Assembly: GCF_003369915.1 (NCBI RefSeq)
Contig: NC_046677.1
Span: forward strand, 9,238,001-9,302,000
DNA length: 64,000 nucleotides
Source of the DNA: Drosophila miranda
Taxonomy: Eukaryota > Arthropoda > Insecta > Diptera > Drosophilidae
Direction of reading: 5' to 3'
Shown here: piece after piece, positions 34,150 to 45,437 of the stretch
Numbering within the stretch: position 1 is the stretch's first letter
Layout: each line of letters begins with the position of its first letter
The notes under the pieces: model-generated
The model's input: only the letters and a program-made list of their open reading frames with translations
Databases searched by the model: none
What the model was told of the DNA's origin: nothing
Made by a program: the position numbers and the translations under genes

Positions 34150-37100
34150 CTACATGTACGAGTCCACAGGATATCGTTCGGCCTCCTCAAGCATGTGTCT
34201 AAAGTCCACGGGCACGGGTTGGGCCACCGGTCCAGTGCCTGGTCTACCAGGCACATGACCATTCATCATTTGGGAGGGATTCTTGCCACTGACGAGGGCA
34301 CTGCCCCGATTCTTGAGATGTCCATTCATCATGCTCACATGATGACTGATCGTGGGCACAGCCCCAGGGACATTCGTCTCCAGATCGTGCAGTATGGCAT
34401 CTGTCTGCTCGTTGCGCATCATCTGATTGCCCAGCGGTGCTGTGGCATCTGTGTCGTCGCTTCGGTTCAGCAACTGCTGGATATGACTCCGTATGAGGCG
34501 CTCGAATTCACGCTGCACCGACGGACTGTCCGTGTCGCCATCAACCTAAATGATTAGATTCGATTATGGTCTGAAGTTTAGGCGAAAAAATGTGAACTCA
34601 CAATCTGCAGGCGATTGCTATTATCCATGGTTTTGAGCATGGGCAGAGTCTGTTCACGAAACAGTTCCAGACGACGTCGAAACGAGGACACTGTGTCGTC
34701 TATACGTCCGCGTCCTAGCTGAAGTTTCGAACAGTCCAGCAGGATAATCGGCGGACGTTGCTGGTACTGGAAGATAATAAAATTTTCGTGTTTAAATGAC
34801 ATCACTTTCTTGGGATATTCGCCCTGAAGATTTCTCACCTTGTTCTCAAAGTATTTGACTTGCTGTAGATTTCTCGGATAGCCATCAATAATTATGCCCG
34901 TTCTGTCGAGCAGCTGGCGGAGATTCGACTCGAGCAACTGATTTAATGACTTCTCCGGGGCCATATCCCCAGCAGCCAGGGCCTCCTTAACCGCATAACT
35001 TTCGGTATTGGCACGTGGCGCAGAGTCTGTGATATTGCGCAAAAGTCGACCCACACTGCAAAGGAATGTCAAGAATAAATTATAATTGAAGATAAAGATA
35101 TGCTTAAGCCTTAATCCTTACCTTATGTGCGCCCAGCCGGGATTCAAGCCCACAGCCTTGAGGCAGAGGGTGGCTTTGTTACTGCCTGGTCCACCAATCA
35201 CCCAAATAATGGGTGGCAAAACTGGTAGATCGGCGGTATCTGGCTTGCGCTTTGGCTGCTGTGTAACAACCACACCACTGTCATCGTCGGCACTGGTGGT
35301 GCCGCCACCCTGATGGTGTTCCACATTGCGGTCTAAGCCAACACTCTGATCGATGGCCAGATCTGCGGCCAGAGGCAAGGTGGTCTCGGTATCGGTGACG
35401 GTGGCATTGTTGTCGTCTGCAATGTGAGTCGCTTGGGCTTGACTAGGTGCAGTGTCTACGCTAACAATACTGCCGGGTATATCAAGTATCCCTCTGCCCA
35501 TACCTGTAACTCCATTCATCATGGCCTCTTGGTTCTCGAGCGTGCTAAGTATATCTAAGACAGCGGTGCGAAAATCTTTATACACCTCTGTGGGAGCACG
35601 CTCGCCATTAACCTTAAGTAGTAAGTAAAAGGGGAAATTATCTCTAGGTTCTCTAGATGGATATAGAAAAATTTAGTACTCACGGCCAACAGCATATCGC
35701 TTTGGTCAAAATAATCAGCGACTGGCATCACATTTTTGAAGAAATTTTCCAATTCCATTTTGGCTAGGGAGAGTACAACATGACCTAATTTGGCACCATA
35801 ATCGATTTGCTTCTGCAGAACCGACTGGCGCCAGGATATTAAGATCACGCCATTGACGACTTGTATCTGAAGCAGCGGAAAAAAGTAATAGCCCGGTTAA
35901 TAGGGTGGACATTCGTAATACTCCCAAAAAGCCCATCATCCAATTAGCACTTGCTCGTGTAACGAATTGAGCATGTGCTCGACTCGACTGTAAATTCATG
36001 GGAATTATGGCCGAATAAACAAACTGTTTGTCTGTCTGTCCATGTGGTGTGGTGTGGTGCTGACCCATTTGCCAGTTAATTAGTTCAAATAGTTCAACAG
36101 CAATTTACTGGGCCAAGAAGACACACAAACACACGAAGTATGAGGTGTGGTTTCGTAATAAATAAAACGACTGTAGGGACCAAATTGGTGACCAAATGAC
36201 GAGTGGTAGAAATTACCTTCTCCGAGTACTCAACAACGTCGCGCATTGAGCGTGGATATCCAGAAATTAAGTATGCTTTGGCAGCTGGAGCCATTTTCAT
36301 TTCCAACATCAACACTTCGGTGACCGTTTTCGATGATAGTTGAGAAAAGTCCTGCATGTCTGTAAAGGGAAATTCAGAGATCTATAGAATGCTAGAGATG
36401 TTAGAAATATTGGAGCTTTCAGAACTTATGAACTGACATCTACAGATACATATTAAAATTCTAAGTTTAGTTTGCTTACCATTTCCCATTGCATATTGCT
36501 GCAGCAGATCCATCATATTGATGTGCGTTACACCGCGTCGATCCTGCATGAAGGTATCGCAATGGGTAACCTTGCCACTACCGGGGCCGCCTAAAACAAA
36601 TATCACTGGCACTTTGGGCGGATCGAATTTGATTTTTCCAGCATTTTGCATATCGATAGCGACGGCATTGGTAGTACCCGCCGCTGCCGCTGCTGCAGCG
36701 GCCTCCAAGTCGCCAGAATTTTGGCCATTCCGATTCCGTGTATGATTCCAATCGTTGCCTGGTTCGCCGGTATCTTGTGCCGCGCTGGCATCTGGAAAAG
36801 TTAACAAGAACCAGGAACTTGAACTTCATTCGAGCAACAGTTGACCCCGGGGGGGTATGGATGGGTGGATGGGTGGCTATTAGTCAAGCGGAAACCGGAT
36901 GTGTTGGCAAGTTAGCGCTCGGTCGGGCCTCCTGAGAGGCCCTCGTGCCAATTTGGCATTAGTCTGCCTGCCCCTTCGAGAGGGCGGAAGCAATTTGCCA
37001 GGAGTAGGAAATTAGTTGAAGGGCGAAACGCACAGGGGACAAATCGCACAAAACACATCATTAAAACATGTTTAACAATTATTTAATTGTATAGCAACCG

Positions 37101-38321
37101 CATATACTATACATATATGGAATTGCGTCATCGCTGAGTTCATTCATGGAAAATCAGCTGCGACATTGTCAAAGCTATAGTCAATAGATATGGCTAATGC
37201 CAGGACCTGAATCTCCCCTATCCCTATGCCAATCCCCATTCCCACACAACAACCACCACGGCAATTTCGCGTATTTCCAGTCGTGCACGAGTGTCCTGTG
37301 TGCTGTCTGTTTGGCTCTGGCTTGGGTCCTGTGACATTTTTATTGATTTTCCTGCAGTTTTATTTAATTGACATGTTTTGTTATTGTTGCTATCCCTTTT
37401 CGGCCTGTGTAGAGGCGACACTTTTCATGGTTTTTCATGGTTTTCCTTTTTCCGTTTTTTGTTTTTGTGGGTGACGCGCGCGTTTTCAGGATTTATGTGT
37501 ATTAGGTTTTGGTGGTCAACGTACATGACCAAGGATATGGCCAGCCATCGAGGCCGGCCACCGAGAATGACCCGAGTTCCGATAGAAATTAAAGCATTGG
37601 GCAAGGTCCTCTATCCGTTATGGATATATGAAAGTACGTATCGGTACCGTACATTATATAGCATATAGCTTTCATTCAAAAATCGTTTTGTCACACAGAT
37701 AATTGTTTTAGAGAAATGATTGCAGCAATTTCAATTATAATTGTCATTTGAGTAATTGATAATTGAATATTAAAAGGTAATTTTCTATCAGAGATACGGC
37801 CAGCGAGATCTATTCTGTTGTAAAATAGAAGAAATAGATGGAATTCCTTGAACTTAACTGTTCTTTGTGGTGAAATATACGTCTACGAAAAATGTGTCTA
37901 ACGAAATACTATAGCGGGAATATTCCAGTAGATATTTAAATAGTGAAATTATGAATTTATAGCTTTCGTTCTTTTTTGTTATCTCTAAGATTTGCAAATA
38001 TAGCGTTCCTCCTAAAATTATGCTACGAAAAATATGGAAGCCTCTCAAATCAAAGATAAAATAAAGCCAGAAAATATACTCAAACAAAAAATAGAGTGCA
38101 ATTAATGTAAAAACTCTTCAGTCCTTCGACTTGAAAACTCTTAATGAAGAGCCTTTTATTTCACACACCCAACGTGTGCCGTATTAATCCCCCTTGGCGT
38201 GTTCAACCCGCGACTCATTAGGGGTATTTGTATTTTTTCAAGAGCCAAGCAGCAATCTGTGATTAGAAATCTCTAGCAGGGTTGGGGGGCATTACTCACC
38301 TGTGTCTAAACAAATACCCAT
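34150..38321 (-). CDS. Two-domain adenylate kinase (AK5-like), predicted N-acylated
   Basis: CDS: join of 38321-38300, 36791-36480, 36359-36217, 35866-35684, 35612-35122, 35055-34839, 34766-34602 and 34545-34150 (642 aa). The 22-base first exon (MGICLDT) was found through its GTGAGT donor and exact phase. Met-Gly followed by Cys4 suggests myristoylation plus palmitoylation, and so membrane attachment. Domain 1 (about 70-245): P-loop GGPGSGK (75-81) and LISGYPRSM are kept. The HLSTGDLLR Arg is lost (HINMMDLLQQY) and the LID segment has no Arg/Asp pattern, so it is probably non-catalytic. VNGERAPTEVYKDF closes it. An acidic, low-complexity linker follows. Domain 2 (about 355-545): P-loop GGPGSNK (360-366), HISVGRLLRN, IIIDGYPRNLQQVKYFE and the LID GRGRIDDTVSSFRRRLE, so the catalytic elements are largely present. 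A Ser/Asn/Met-rich tail of about 100 residues ends the protein. From memory this fits the CG9541 locus. Confidence 0.85.
36792..38299 (-). other. Long first intron of the adenylate kinase gene
   Basis: This 1.5-kb intron separates the short acylation-signal exon from the rest. No further coding exon is supported inside it. Alternative first exons here could give a non-acylated isoform, but the sequence does not show one clearly. Confidence 0.55.
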
Positions 38322-41300
38322 TATCCATTCGGTGGCCAGTATAGCTGAATTTTCGCAATGCTGTTTTCCCTACCACGCATCTACCAGCAGAGCATGCAGC
38401 CCGGCGGCACACACTCTTGCACCCGCACTGTTGCACTCGGTGGAAAAATTATCGCATCCGTATAAAAAACAGGTGGTGTGTGCTCTTCAAAGGGAAAGTT
38501 TTTGTTGTAAAATTCCATAAAAGTTTTGCACATTGCAACAGCAGCGTCTGTCCATGGCCACGACGACGGTAAAGGTATTCTCTATTATATGTAAATATAT
38601 ATATTTACAATATATGTGTTTATTGTTGGTTGGTATCTCTGGGATACTTGTTGGGGGTTTGGTTTGTCGGGTTTTATGGTTGGTAACACGCACGAAAACC
38701 GGGGAACTACAGGCCACTGCTGGCGGTATTATGTTGCCGCGTACTCTCTGATTTTGTGTTCTGATTTCCCAGGCTTCTTGGGCTCTACGGTTTGGGGCAC
38801 GTACTGCTCGATGAACGTCCGAAACGAAACTGAATTTCAAAATTGACAAATGACTCGGCTTTGGTAGCTCCCCGAGTGGATTCCGATTCCGTCCGGTCGA
38901 GAGTCGGGACTGGACTCTTGGTCACTCAGTCACCCGCTTTTCCAATTAATGAATACTTTATGAATTTCCAACGGGTTTCCTGGCTTCCCTTCCCCCACAG
39001 AGCACACGACTATCCATCGACTATCCTCATGCAATTCCAGTCGCGTGGGGCACCGCATGTAGGTTGAGTGGGTGTGTGGGGTTATCTATCACGGTCGGGA
39101 TTTTCTTGGCTCTCCCTGGAAACCTCACGCACCATTCTACACTTATTTCCATGACTGTGTCATTCATGGGCCGCGGCCATTTGTTTATGCGCTCCAAACA
39201 AATTGTGTCCTGTCCGAGAGGACTGTCCTGGAGCCAGAGCGCACAGCAGTGCGTTTCTCACAGAGGTGCACCACCCCGCCACCACCCAACCGACACACAT
39301 GTTCAGAATACCTTGTAGGGAATACTTTAAAGCATTCTCCCTGCCCTGCTGTTCTTTCGGTTGGCGTGCTGTTGTCGTCCATGTTGATTGTTCTTGTCAT
39401 TTTGTTTTGTTTTGTTTTTTTTGTTCATATTTTGTTCGATCTAAATAAATCCTTTGACTTGCAGCTGTTAGAGTCGAGAGGGCCCAAACAGAAAACAATA
39501 TGGGGCAGGCTGTTAGGATATGTGGGACAATAAGAGGAATCGGATGGAAGAAATGAAAGTAGCCAACCTTTGGTTGAAATTTATGTAATATGATATATTT
39601 CTTGGAAGTAAATACTACAAATGATAATACAAATGGAACTGATATTTTTGTAAATACTATATATTTCTTATGGAAAGTTTATTTTCTTCAAAGTAGTCAT
39701 AATTTTTTCCACGAAATTATCTAGAAATGAATCTTAGTAATGGATCCTCTACATTCTTGAGCTGTGCATCGTACACTTTTAAGGATCGAATGCCACAAAT
39801 TACATATGGAATCTAATAATATGCCCATGAGTGTGCCAACTAAGCGTTCACCTATCATGACTTGAGCTATATTATACATATGTATGTAGGAGTATGTGTT
39901 CCATTCTGAAAGAGTCTTTCATGAGCCTGATGGCAATAACATTGCGCAATCATGCCACACATTGACAAAAAAAAAAAGAAAAACCCCAAATTGATTAACC
40001 CTATAAAGTGGAAAGATGCAAGGCTAGTGCTATGGCATGGGTTTCTGTCTGTAAGTGGGAATATGGGGAGCCATTTGAGGGAAAGGAAAGAAGAATTATT
40101 TCAATTAATATTTCACACCAATAATTGTCTGTAATTATTAAGTTTTTCTGTTGCTGAAAGTCCCGCTTTGTGGCAGGGAAGAAGCGTTGACAGATGACAG
40201 CTGTCAAAATTTCCTAAATCAGTTCAATTAAAATTCTATTGATTTTGTTGTAAGTTATGTTGAAATACTCGTAATACAGGAAAGGGGTCTAAGGGGCTGG
40301 GTCTGTGGGCTTATTTGGGGGGCATAGGCTTAGGCAAGGACACGCAAGGAAGTTCAAAGCTCAAGGAAATTACATATCGATCAAATTGGTCTCATATCGA
40401 TCCATGGCCGACCACAGATGCGACGCCTAATTTGTTGGAATTTGTGGACATGTCATGTGTCCCGTCGACACAAGGACAACAACGACAACACCCACTACAC
40501 AGATAATACCAACAGCCCAGCCATAGTATATCCCATAGACTGAAATTGACACCCACACCTACACCTCCCCCAAAATGATTGGGTCGAGGGTCGAGAGTTG
40601 GTGGGGGCCCGAATTTTCCAACTTATGAGTAAAGTAAAGCCTTCGCAATGACCGCATCGAGGAGCGAAGCTCGTGTCTCGTGCTCGTCCTTGAGCCCGTC
40701 CGGTGGGGCGTTTGGTTATTAAATGCCTTTTTGAAACTTAATTAAGGCTACGTGCTTTTTTTTGGCTTAAATATGTACATAATCCCAGCCAAGGTGTGCT
40801 CGTTGAGCCTTTTGGGTTAACCAATCCGAACCGAAACATCTGTGATTAAGGACAATCGCGAAGGTTGAATGTCTTCAATTGGGGATCAAATGAAGGCGTT
40901 GAAAGAAAGCTAAATTGGAAGTTCCGTTTTGCGGAAAGGGAAACAAATCAAATTAAACGAAATAAATAAATCCCCTTTCAATTACAGCTGTAGTTTATAA
41001 TTCGCATCTCTCAATGAAAAGCTCTGGCCATCGCTCACCTTTTATTTATAGATTTCACCTATTCAGAATTAGCAATGTCCTTGCTGGTCTATTGCCCCGC
41101 TCGTGGCTCATGTATTTGGGCCAATAAAGTCATTCAAAGGTGATTAGTGAATAGACTAAAATATTTACACATCTCAAACCCGAAAAATGGTCTCCGAATC
41201 TGGGTATGTGAGTGTGCATGAGAACTTTTGAAGCCGCCCCATGGAAGAGTGTTAAAGACTGTCCTGTGTCCCATTCTCAAGTTCCATCCCATCCCATCCC

Positions 41301-41685
41301 CGTTCCCGCCATAATGTGACTTTTTTATATTATAAATTTTTGATCATCAACTGTAAAGTTCCCAAAGGTCGGTGTTCCAAGGTTCTTTGGTAGGGAGAAC
41401 ATGTTTTCCTCCTTTGAACTTTTAATTATTTGATGGGATTTTTGATGAGTAGTCAGTTTGTTATTTGTTATCGCGTTTAAATATTGATTCTGTCGCCAGG
41501 GACATATGGAAAAAAGAGTAGAATTTTAGATTATCTTTGAAGAAAATGTTACCTACAATCCTCCACATTAAAATATTTATTTACTTAAAGAATAAGATCT
41601 ACAAAACATAATATCACTGGTTAGAATTCTACAGCATTCTAGAGAATTTGACTAAAGCGACTAAAGCTTCGATTATTTTATTATC
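38322..41685. other. Non-coding stretch upstream of the adenylate kinase
   Basis: No supported gene. It holds the 5' flank of the adenylate kinase and the 3' flank of the first rolling-stone-family gene. The open frames at 38.3-39.5 kb are unsupported: low complexity, overlapping on both strands, without domains. Confidence 0.55.
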
Positions 41686-43757
41686 TTATTTCTTACTCGA
41701 CTGCTCTCCCACACTGGGGGCATAGGCCTGGTTCTCGTAGCCAGCGAAATTGCCCAGAACCATGGATATGCGGGGGGAAGAGTGCTGTATACCGTTCCCT
41801 GTTTGCTTGTCATCCGATCCTCCATTCACCTTAGGACCAGTCGTGGGCAAAACAAAGTTTGCTCTGTGGCAGCGCCGGTGGAGGAACATCCGGAGCTTGA
41901 AGAAAGCGAAAAGCAGGACGTAGACGCAACAGGAAAGAATAAGAATCCCCAGAACTGTGAGGAAGGAGCTCTGGGGCTTAGTCCAGTCGATCACATGATA
42001 GATATAAGGTTTGCCTTTCCTAAAGATAAAAAGAAAATTAATGATCATTGATCATGATTGAATGATTAGTGCTTCCTTACTTGTTGATGCCGCCACACAC
42101 TTGATAGATGTACGAGAAGATGGCATAGATGACGCCGAATAGTACTGGTAGAAATATATGAAGTAGCCGCAGCGGATGTGCCACAATCCACAGATCGATG
42201 AACATGCAAATCGAGTTGAAGGCATGAGTGAGCACATTTGTGGCGTCCAAGGAGGTCTCATTAGCTGAAAAAGAGAAATTAACATTTGTTAGTTTATATA
42301 GATACTATTTTCTAGGGAGCCACTCACCATCATACAGTATAGTCCAATAGATAATCGTAATGACAATGGATAAAACCAGAGTTATGATGTGCATACCCCA
42401 ATATAAACGAAAGTAACTAAAGGAACTCTTAACATTCAAAAGTTTGTCTGCAAAAATCAAACAGAATTATAACCATATATATTCACACCTATATCCCAAA
42501 CTTACCCGCATATTCCGGATGATAATGCCAAATGCTGACTAGTACGGCACCCAATAGATTTGTCAGCATACACATCCATATGCCCCAATTGGTCATGTAG
42601 ATAAAGTACAGCCAATAGCTGGTATCATCGTTTGCCAGAGGCCACATGGACTCGATTACCACGCCCAAAAAGAACAGCGCCATGAACCAGCGATAGAACA
42701 AATATATCATGCTCTTAGTACATGTTTGCCACTACAAAAAGAGTTAAAATTAAATAAAATTAAAATATTTTAAAATTAAAACTCTTTAGAGTGTGAAAAA
42801 AGTGTTTAAGTGAGAATTATTAGCTTTTAGATAACTCAATTGATTAAAAAAAAAATAAAAGTTCTTCATGGGAACCATATAATTGCAGGGGTTATTGTTA
42901 AAAGTATAAGGTATTGCAAGTATCTAGCTAGCTCTGTGGCTCTGTCCCGAAGCTAGCGATGGTATGACGCTTATGAATAATTCAATAGTTTAATTTAAAA
43001 TGCTAGTACAATCGCTGTGCAGAGGGCGAACTTTACTGTCATATATATACGTACACCATGTATATATTGAATATTTGTGGCCAGAAAGAGAGGTCACTTT
43101 CTGTTGATACTGTGAATGGAAGAAGTCATCAAATATGCTCAAGGTAGTCCACACAGAAAATGGTTTGGAAAAAATGCGAACAAACAGAACGCCCACTACG
43201 TTTTACATTTGGGTTTGGGTTGGTTCTATGAACCTCTCAAGGTATAACCATGGAAGAAACATCTACTTTGCAGTTCAAGTGGTTTTATAATTTCAATTTA
43301 TGTTCTAACACTAAAAGATTTTCGGCAGCTACTTTAAGAGAAAGTTCTGGGAAGTCTCATTTAACCTTTCCACTACCCTTCCCTACCCTAACTGAGTTCC
43401 AATGCATGTGCCGTGACCCATGCGAACACCATTTTAAAATGCCCATCATGTACATTGACCCCCACCAAGTGCAATACCAATAATCCACCTCCTTAGGTGC
43501 GTGTCAATTGTGGGCGTGATGTGGCGTGCTCAAGGCCGTATCCGCCACAGCCTAGAGAGCTATTAACTTTACAGTATTTGTTTTTGTCATTGGTGTTATC
43601 TGAGACTCTGTCTATCCGTCTGTCTGTCTTTGGTATATGACAGAATAGTTCTTACCTGCGATTTGACAAAATCATCGGGCGTGTCATGATCAAAGCCGCA
43701 GCTTTTGCGTGCAAACTCTTTCTTTACGGGATGAACAATCACCTGAAGTTTGCTCAT
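41686..43757 (-). CDS. Rolling-stone-family multi-pass membrane protein
   Basis: CDS: join of 43757-43656, 42731-42506, 42447-42328, 42264-42081 and 42019-41686 (321 aa). A short cytoplasmic-type N-terminus (MSKLQVIVHPVKKEFARKS) ends in FVKSQ|WQTC. The exon junction at SQ|WQ is the same as in rost, and exon 1 is also 102 bases in both. Several hydrophobic helices follow, with family landmarks LFYRWFMALFFLGVVIES, FIYMTNWGIWMC, LTHAFNSICMFIDLWIVAHPLRLLH, YAIFSYIYQVCGG and YIYHVIDWTKP. The C-terminal tail (about 60 residues, GYENQAYAPSVGEQSSKK) is longer than in the other three family members here. Rost proteins act in myoblast fusion. This paralogue's role is unknown. Confidence 0.88.
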
Positions 43758-44047
43758 CTTGTTAGCTTCTTGTTAGCCTCTGTCTCTAACTATTTATTTT
43801 CTTGGCTCTTTCCGGCTTAGACGTAAGTTTACGTAAGCCTGCATGCAACTGTTGTGTTCTCCAAGGGATTATGCAATGGAAACTGTTGGCTGTGGTGCCA
43901 TGCTCAGGGCCTTAGCACGATCTGGAAAAATATATTAGAAAAGTCATAAATATATATTTTGAGTCAACTATAATTAAACAGCTCACATACAAAAATCATG
44001 CAAATGTTTCTCTCGAAAAGTGGAGATTAAAAGAAAATTAGCCAAAG

Positions 44048-44195
44048 CTTCAGGTTTTAGCAGTGCACTGCTTGTACGATTATTTCAAAGGAAGACGAAC
44101 CAATCCTTCAGGTTTCAGCGGTACACTGCTTGATCACTTCTGTATGAAGGAAAAACGAAGGAACCAAAACTTCAGGTTTTAACAGTTCCCTGCTT
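44048..44195. repeat. Three degenerate ~60-bp direct repeats
   Basis: CTTCAGGTTTTAGCAGTGCACTGCTTG at 44048 recurs with changes at 44106 and 44170. The shared core CTTCAGGTTT(T/C)A.C.GT..(C)CTGCTT is followed each time by an A/G-rich stretch. Spacing is 58 and 64 bp. The repeats lie in the intergenic region before the janus-family gene. Function unknown. They could be a clustered binding site or a local tandem duplication. Confidence 0.65.
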
Positions 44196-44660
44196 CCAAG
44201 ATAATTATAAAGGAATAATAACTGTAATTTCCATTGAATAATAATTAATAATAATACTATAATGATTGTTGATTGATTGATCTTATGCTATTATAAATTA
44301 ACTGGTGAAAAGTTAAATTACTAGTAACAAAATGTCACCGAAATCGGTTCTTGGAAAAATGGACCTTTGTAGAAGTCATTTCCTCAAAGGAGTTTATTTT
44401 TTTACTGATTTTATTTGGTGTGATATAAAAAATAAATATTATTTAGACTTTTAAGGGTAAAATTCGGTATCATATGCGGATATAGATGCATTCATCTGGC
44501 GGTAGCTGTCATTTAAGGAATATCAATATGGCACATCAATATCAATATATCATTTATTTAATTTGGTCGCTATGGATTCTTGGTATCATATGGCTGGATA
44601 TTTATTAAGGTCAAGACCTTACGATTTTATGCTTAGTCGATGTCGTACAGACACAATAAG

Positions 44661-44790
44661 AATGACGTATGGTTGAGAGTGGGATGAATTCTCATCAAAT
44701 CTGTACGTAGTTTAGAAAGAGTTATCTTTCTTTTTCAAAACTACGTACACATTTGATGAGAAGTCATCCTACTCTCAACCATAAGTCATT
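44661..44790. repeat. Long imperfect inverted repeat (hairpin of ~60-bp arms)
   Basis: The left arm, 44661-44720 (starting AATGACGTATGGTTGAGAGT), matches the reverse complement of 44725-44790 at about nine of every ten positions, with a short loop around GTTAT. A transcript would fold into a near-continuous stem of some 60 pairs. No flanking duplication or transposase remnant was recognised. It ends about 75 bp before the ATG of the janus-family gene. Confidence 0.8.
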
Positions 44791-44866
44791 TTCATTCAGA
44801 GCCTATCCCAACTCTGTGTTGTCAACATCTACGAAAGTAAAAATCCCACAAAAATACTTTCTCAAA

Positions 44867-45437
44867 ATGGATATAAGCCGAAAGCTCCTTTTGCCCACCT
44901 GGCGTCCTCTACTGCGGGGTGAGTTGAATTGAACCTGAAATGGGGGCTAATATATTTTCTTAATGTGGGGGGAACAGCCATTCGTGGGCCACGTTCGTAT
45001 AGTGACAATGCAGTGGCATCCCTGCTTAAATTCCCTTTGGTCACGTTGGAGGAAGGAAAGTCCAAATATGTGCTGTCCCACGTTTATATCCATGGTATGA
45101 TGGGCGAGGCCAGGCAGGTGATTCGCAGCAGCCCCAGAGCCAAGTACCATTGTGAGTTAAAAATTTCAAACAGAGTCATTCAGTATCTATAAGAAATATC
45201 CCCCTCCCCTCAGTGAATATCTATGAAAAACTTCAAAAGGAGGCCAACAAATTGGGTTTGTGCACCCAGGGCCTGGGCGGCGGCTATATCGAATATGATC
45301 CGCAGAAGAAATACATTAAAGTCTATGGCAAATCGGGAGTCTTGGGCAAGGCCGATCATAAGAAGTCCCAGGCCATTTTGCGTAAGGCTTATCCAGACGT
45401 TAAGATCGATGCAGAGCGCGGGAGTATGAAGCCCTAA
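44867..45437 (+). CDS. Janus/ocnus-family phosphohistidine phosphatase (PHPT1-like)
   Basis: CDS: join of 44867-44918, 44978-45151 and 45214-45437 (149 aa). The splice sites give continuous PLLR-AIRGPRS and KYH-LNIYEKLQ. The fold core matches PHPT1/janA: KYVLSHVYIHG, then KYHLNIYEKL (the His aligns with the catalytic His53 of human PHPT1), then LGLCTQGLGGGYIEYDPQKKYIKVYGKS, GKADHKKSQAIL and YPDVKI. The family removes phosphate from phosphohistidine. In Drosophila it includes janA, janB and ocn, several of them testis-biased. The first 35 residues are Arg-rich and end in RGPRSYS, which could be a mitochondrial presequence (inference). AATAAA follows at about 45449. It is flanked by rolling-stone-family genes, far from the known janA cluster, so it is a distinct paralogue. 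Confidence 0.9.

Noticed and set aside
34195-34557. 120-codon plus-strand open frame
   Set aside because: Antisense to the last exon of the adenylate kinase. His/Met-rich by complement of the low-complexity tail.
39072-39533. 153-codon plus-strand open frame
   Set aside because: Overlaps other open frames on both strands, with odd composition and no recognisable motif.
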